Positions 31,193 through 34,282 of a stretch of 34,282 nucleotides of DNA are shown piece after piece (the stretch's first letter is position 1; the number at the start of each line of letters is the position of its first letter). The translations under genes and the position numbers were made by a program. The notes beneath the pieces were generated by a model. The model saw only the letters and a program-made list of their open reading frames with translations, was not told the origin of the DNA and made no database searches. The stretch is from Nannocystis sp. (GTDB lineage: Bacteria > Myxococcota_A > Polyangia > Nannocystales > Nannocystaceae), in contig NZ_JACCSO010000528.1 in assembly GCF_013812955.1 (NCBI RefSeq), positions 1 to 34,282 on the forward strand, in the 5' to 3' direction.

Positions 31193-31387
31193 TTCGAGTT
31201 CCTTCGTGGTGCCTGCGGCGAGGGAGCGAGCGTTGAGCCTCCCGCATCGGCGAGGGGTTTTTTGGACCCCTCCGTCGCCATCCTAGCCGGCTTCCCGGGT
31301 GCACTCCATCATTTTCTGCCCCGCTGTCCCACACCTGCATGGGGGCTGGAGATGGCGAAGGAGATGGATGGATGGGCCCGGGGTTTT

Positions 31388-31855
31388 TTAGAAGCTCAGG
31401 CCACTGATCGGGTTGGGCTCGTCGTTTTGACTCTCTTTGAGGTAGTGCTGGGCGGCCCGGCGCAGCAGGGTCTTCAGCTCCTCGGTGTCCCAGGGCTTGG
31501 TGACGTACTGCCACATGAGGCCCTCGTTGAGTCCGCGGATGACCACGTTAATGTCCGCATAACCGGTGATCAGGATGCGGACCGGGGTCGGGTTGATGGC
31601 CTTCAGCTTGCCGAACAGCTCGACGCCGGTCATCTCGGGCATGCGCTGGTCGCTGAGGACCAGATGGATCTCCTTGTCGCGGAAGATCTGCAGCGCCTCG
31701 GCGCCGGAGTTCGCGGTGAAGACCTTGAACATGTCGCGAAAGCTCTCCTCGAGGGTATTGAGGATGCCGCGTTCGTCGTCGACGATGAGCAGGGTCAGCG
31801 TCTTCTTGGTCTCGGCTCCGATCGCGCCGGTCTTCTGATATTCCTTCCAGCTCAT
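31388..31855 (-). CDS. Response-regulator receiver protein, apparently single-domain
   Basis: TLLIVDDERGILNTLEESF; VLSDQRMPEMTG; ILITGYAD; YVTKPWD. Confidence 0.92.
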   Translation of the reverse strand: MSWKEYQKTGAIGAETKKTLTLLIVDDERGILNTLEESFRDMFKVFTANSGAEALQIFRDKEIHLVLSDQRMPEMTGVELFGKLKAINPTPVRILITGYADINVVIRGLNEGLMWQYVTKPWDTEELKTLLRRAAQHYLKESQNDEPNPISGLSF

Positions 31856-31953
31856 GCCACACCTCGCTTCGCCCTGGGCAGCTCACCCGGGGACAGAGTC
31901 TTAGAGCGCGAAATGCGCGGAGCGCGCCGGATGCTCCGGATGCACGTCGTGAG

Positions 31954-32061
31954 AATCAGGCGCGGACGCGCCGTGGAGCGAATCAGGCGCGGACGCGCCG
32001 TGGAGCGAATCAGGCGCGGATGCGCCGTGGAGCGAATCAGGCGCGGACGCGCCGTGGAGCG
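31954..32061 (+). repeat. 27-bp tandem repeat, 4 copies
   Basis: AATCAGGCGCGGACGCGCCGTGGAGCG x4 (one mismatch in copy 3); each contains GGCGCG-GA-CGCGCC. Confidence 0.97.
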
Positions 32062-32087
32062 AATCGCGTGAATGGGCGAAAGTGGGC

Positions 32088-33509
32088 TCACGGTAGACCT
32101 CCTCTACCATCGCCCGCGCCGCGCACGTAGCGAAATGTGGATGCGAAGTGGCGGATGCCGGGGGCCTCGACCTCGAAGCGCAGGCCGTGGCGCAGGGTCG
32201 GGCCCTTCTCCTCGAAGACGGTGCGGATCACGTCGGCCACGTATTCGAGGTGCTCGAAGGTGTAGACGCGGCGTGGGATGGTGACGCGGCACAGGTCGAG
32301 GTTCGGGCGGATGTTCTCCCCGGTGTCGGGGTCGCGGCCTATCAGCACGCTGCCGACCTCGACGGCCCGCACGCCGCCTTCCTTGTAGAGCTCGGCGCAG
32401 AGCAGCTGGGCCGGGAACTCGTCCTCGGGGACGTGGGGGAAGAACTTGCGGGCGTCGATGAAGACGGCGTGGCCGCCGATCGGCTCGACGATGGGGACCT
32501 TGAACTGCTGGAGGAGCTCGCCGAAGCGGCGGACCTGGCCGATGCGATAGGCGAGGTAGGACTCGTCGATGACCTCGCGCAGACCCTGCGCGAGGGCCTC
32601 CATGTCGGCGCCGGACATGCCGCCGTAGGTGTAGAAGCCCTCGAAGAGGATGGTCGGGGCCTTGAGGCGCTCGTACAGGAGGTCGTCGCGGACGGCGATG
32701 AAGCCGCCCATCGGGACCATGGCGTCCTTCTTGGCGCTCATGATGCACGCGTCGGTGTACCCGCACATCTCGCTGACGATCTCGGGCACGGACTTGTGGG
32801 CGTACTCCGGCTCGCGGATCTTGATGAAGTAGGCGTTCTCGGCGAAGCGTGCGGCGTCGAGCACGACCATCAGGCCGTACTGGTCGGCGACGCGGCGGAC
32901 CTCGCGGATGTTGGCCATCGACACCGGCTGGCCGCCGCCCGAGTTGCAGGTGACGGTGATCAGGATGTAGGCGACATGGCGGGCGCCGTACTCGCGGATC
33001 ACGCTCTCCAGGCGCGGGATGTCGATGTTGCCCTTGAACGGGTGGCTGCCGTCCGAGGTGCGCCCGGCGTCGATGGTGCAGTCGATCGCGCGGCCGCCGG
33101 CGAATTCGATGTGCGCCTTGGTCGTGTCGAAGTGCGAGTTGCCGGGCACGATCATGTGCTTTTTGATCAGCACGAAGTCGAAGACACGCTCGCCGGCGCG
33201 GCCCTGGTGGACCGGGATGGCGTAGCGGTAGCCCATGGTCTCGCGGATCTGCCGCTCCATCTCGAAGAAGGAGCGCGAGCCGGCGTAGGCCTCGTCGCCG
33301 ATCATCATGCGGCCGACCTGGCTGGCCGAGAGGGCCCCGGTCCCGCTGTCGGTGATCAGGTCGATGTAGACCTCGTGCGAGCCGAGGCGAAACAGGTTGT
33401 TGCCGCAGGCTTCGATCCGGCGGATGCGTTCCTCATAGGGAAGCAGCGAGATCGGCTCGACGACCTTCGCCCGGTACGGGATGATCTGTCGCTCGTGCTT
33501 CTTGTTCAT
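32088..33509 (-). CDS. tnaA: PLP-dependent beta-eliminating lyase, most like tryptophanase
   Basis: DLITDSGTGALS, GDEAYAGSRSF, DAARFAENAYFIK, MSAKKDAMVPMGG, GGHAVFIDARKFFPH, VRAVEVGSVLIGRD, RHF near the C-terminus. Confidence 0.8.
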   Translation of the reverse strand: MNKKHERQIIPYRAKVVEPISLLPYEERIRRIEACGNNLFRLGSHEVYIDLITDSGTGALSASQVGRMMIGDEAYAGSRSFFEMERQIRETMGYRYAIPVHQGRAGERVFDFVLIKKHMIVPGNSHFDTTKAHIEFAGGRAIDCTIDAGRTSDGSHPFKGNIDIPRLESVIREYGARHVAYILITVTCNSGGGQPVSMANIREVRRVADQYGLMVVLDAARFAENAYFIKIREPEYAHKSVPEIVSEMCGYTDACIMSAKKDAMVPMGGFIAVRDDLLYERLKAPTILFEGFYTYGGMSGADMEALAQGLREVIDESYLAYRIGQVRRFGELLQQFKVPIVEPIGGHAVFIDARKFFPHVPEDEFPAQLLCAELYKEGGVRAVEVGSVLIGRDPDTGENIRPNLDLCRVTIPRRVYTFEHLEYVADVIRTVFEEKGPTLRHGLRFEVEAPGIRHFASTFRYVRGAGDGRGGLP

Positions 33510-34282
33510 GTGCCCTCCACGGAAGTGGTCTTGGGGGCCTCGGCGTCCACGGGGATGCGGATGAGGAAGGTGACCCCGGCCGTGTCGTTGCGGCGCACCG
33601 CGATCGTCCCACGGTGCTCCATGATGATCCGATAACTGATGGACAGGCCGAGGCCCGTGCCCTTGCCGACTGGCTTGGTGGTGAAGAACGGGTCGAAGAT
33701 CTTCGACATGTTCTCTTCGCTGATACCCTCGCCGGAGTCCGATACGGTGATCTCGACGAAGCCCTCGTGTTCGCGTGTCCGCACCGCGACCTCCCCGCCC
33801 CGCACGCTCGCGTCGATGGCGTTGTTCACCAGGTTTAGTACCACCTGATTGAGCTTCGCGGGGAAGCAGGAGTGCGGCCGGGTGAGCGCGAGGCCGGATA
33901 CCAAAGTCACGCCCTGATCGCGCGCGTTGTTGCTGAGGATCATCAATGTGTGGCGGATGCCTTCATCGATGTCCGCGGTCTGGAATTGGGCCTCGTCGAG
34001 TCGGGCAAAATTGCGCAGGCCGAGGACGATCTCGGCCATGCGGTCGAGGCCGATGAAGCTCTCCTCGAGCACCTTCTGGGTGCGCGCGAGCAGCTCGTCG
34101 ATCGGGCCCTCGTCGCGCTCCTTGCGGCGCACGACGTAGGTGAGGAAGTTCTCCAGCATGTCGATCTGATCGGCCGGGCGCAGGGCGGCGAGCTCGCCGC
34201 TGACCTCCTTGACGTCGGCGATCAGGCTCTTGTCGACGGTGAGGCGCTCGAGCACCAGTCGGCCGTTGGTGAGGCGCTCGCT
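33506..34282 (-). CDS. Sensor histidine kinase, C-terminal part, truncated by the window end
   Basis: [14 protein letters not shown] (N box); [30 protein letters not shown] (F and G2 boxes); open to the window edge. Confidence 0.9.
   Translation of the reverse strand, partial: SERLTNGRLVLERLTVDKSLIADVKEVSGELAALRPADQIDMLENFLTYVVRRKERDEGPIDELLARTQKVLEESFIGLDRMAEIVLGLRNFARLDEAQFQTADIDEGIRHTLMILSNNARDQGVTLVSGLALTRPHSCFPAKLNQVVLNLVNNAIDASVRGGEVAVRTREHEGFVEITVSDSGEGISEENMSKIFDPFFTTKPVGKGTGLGLSISYRIIMEHRGTIAVRRNDTAGVTFLIRIPVDAEAPKTTSVEGT

Noticed and set aside
31954-32061. Possible CRISPR array in the 27-bp repeats
   Set aside because: No spacers between units; head-to-tail tandem repeat.
32148-33635. 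495-aa plus-strand ORF opposite tnaA
   Set aside because: Antisense shadow of a strongly recognisable lyase.

Overview
This is a high-GC window with long antisense ORF shadows. Gene content and paralogues look myxobacterial or deltaproteobacterial; that is an inference, as no taxonomic marker was tested. It is mostly chromosomal housekeeping sequence: purC, a 4-TM protein, purF, prfB (with the classical CTT-TGA-C +1 programmed frameshift), two tandem LolC/E-type permeases, lolD, bamA, two tandem Skp/OmpH genes, fabZ, a lipoprotein, an FHA/AAA+/Fis regulator, folP-cdaA-cdaR, ctaA and a HAD gene on the minus strand, an EVE-domain gene, HD / nucleotidyltransferase / HAD genes, glmM, an SMI1-like/tudor-like protein, an LRR lipoprotein, and on the minus strand trpS, a small roadblock-like protein, a single-domain receiver, a tryptophanase-like lyase and a truncated histidine kinase. 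The most interesting items are: (i) an unannotated unit at about 14600-15075 with a promoter-like site, three consecutive hairpins, a 62-codon ORF and a strong intrinsic terminator; (ii) a histidine kinase overlapping a tryptophanase gene, followed by a lone receiver; (iii) an FHA-bEBP-like AAA+ protein whose GAFTGA loop, Walker B and arginine-finger positions are all altered; (iv) a recurring WEDP...LR...LPP motif in the extracytoplasmic inserts of both Lol permeases; (v) a small palindrome found inside two HAD genes and in an intergenic region; (vi) four distinct tandem repeats, one of which duplicates a gene end together with its stop codon; (vii) TAnnnT boxes 6-9 nt before many start codons, suggesting widespread leaderless mRNAs. 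All calls come from reading the sequence; no database search was run.
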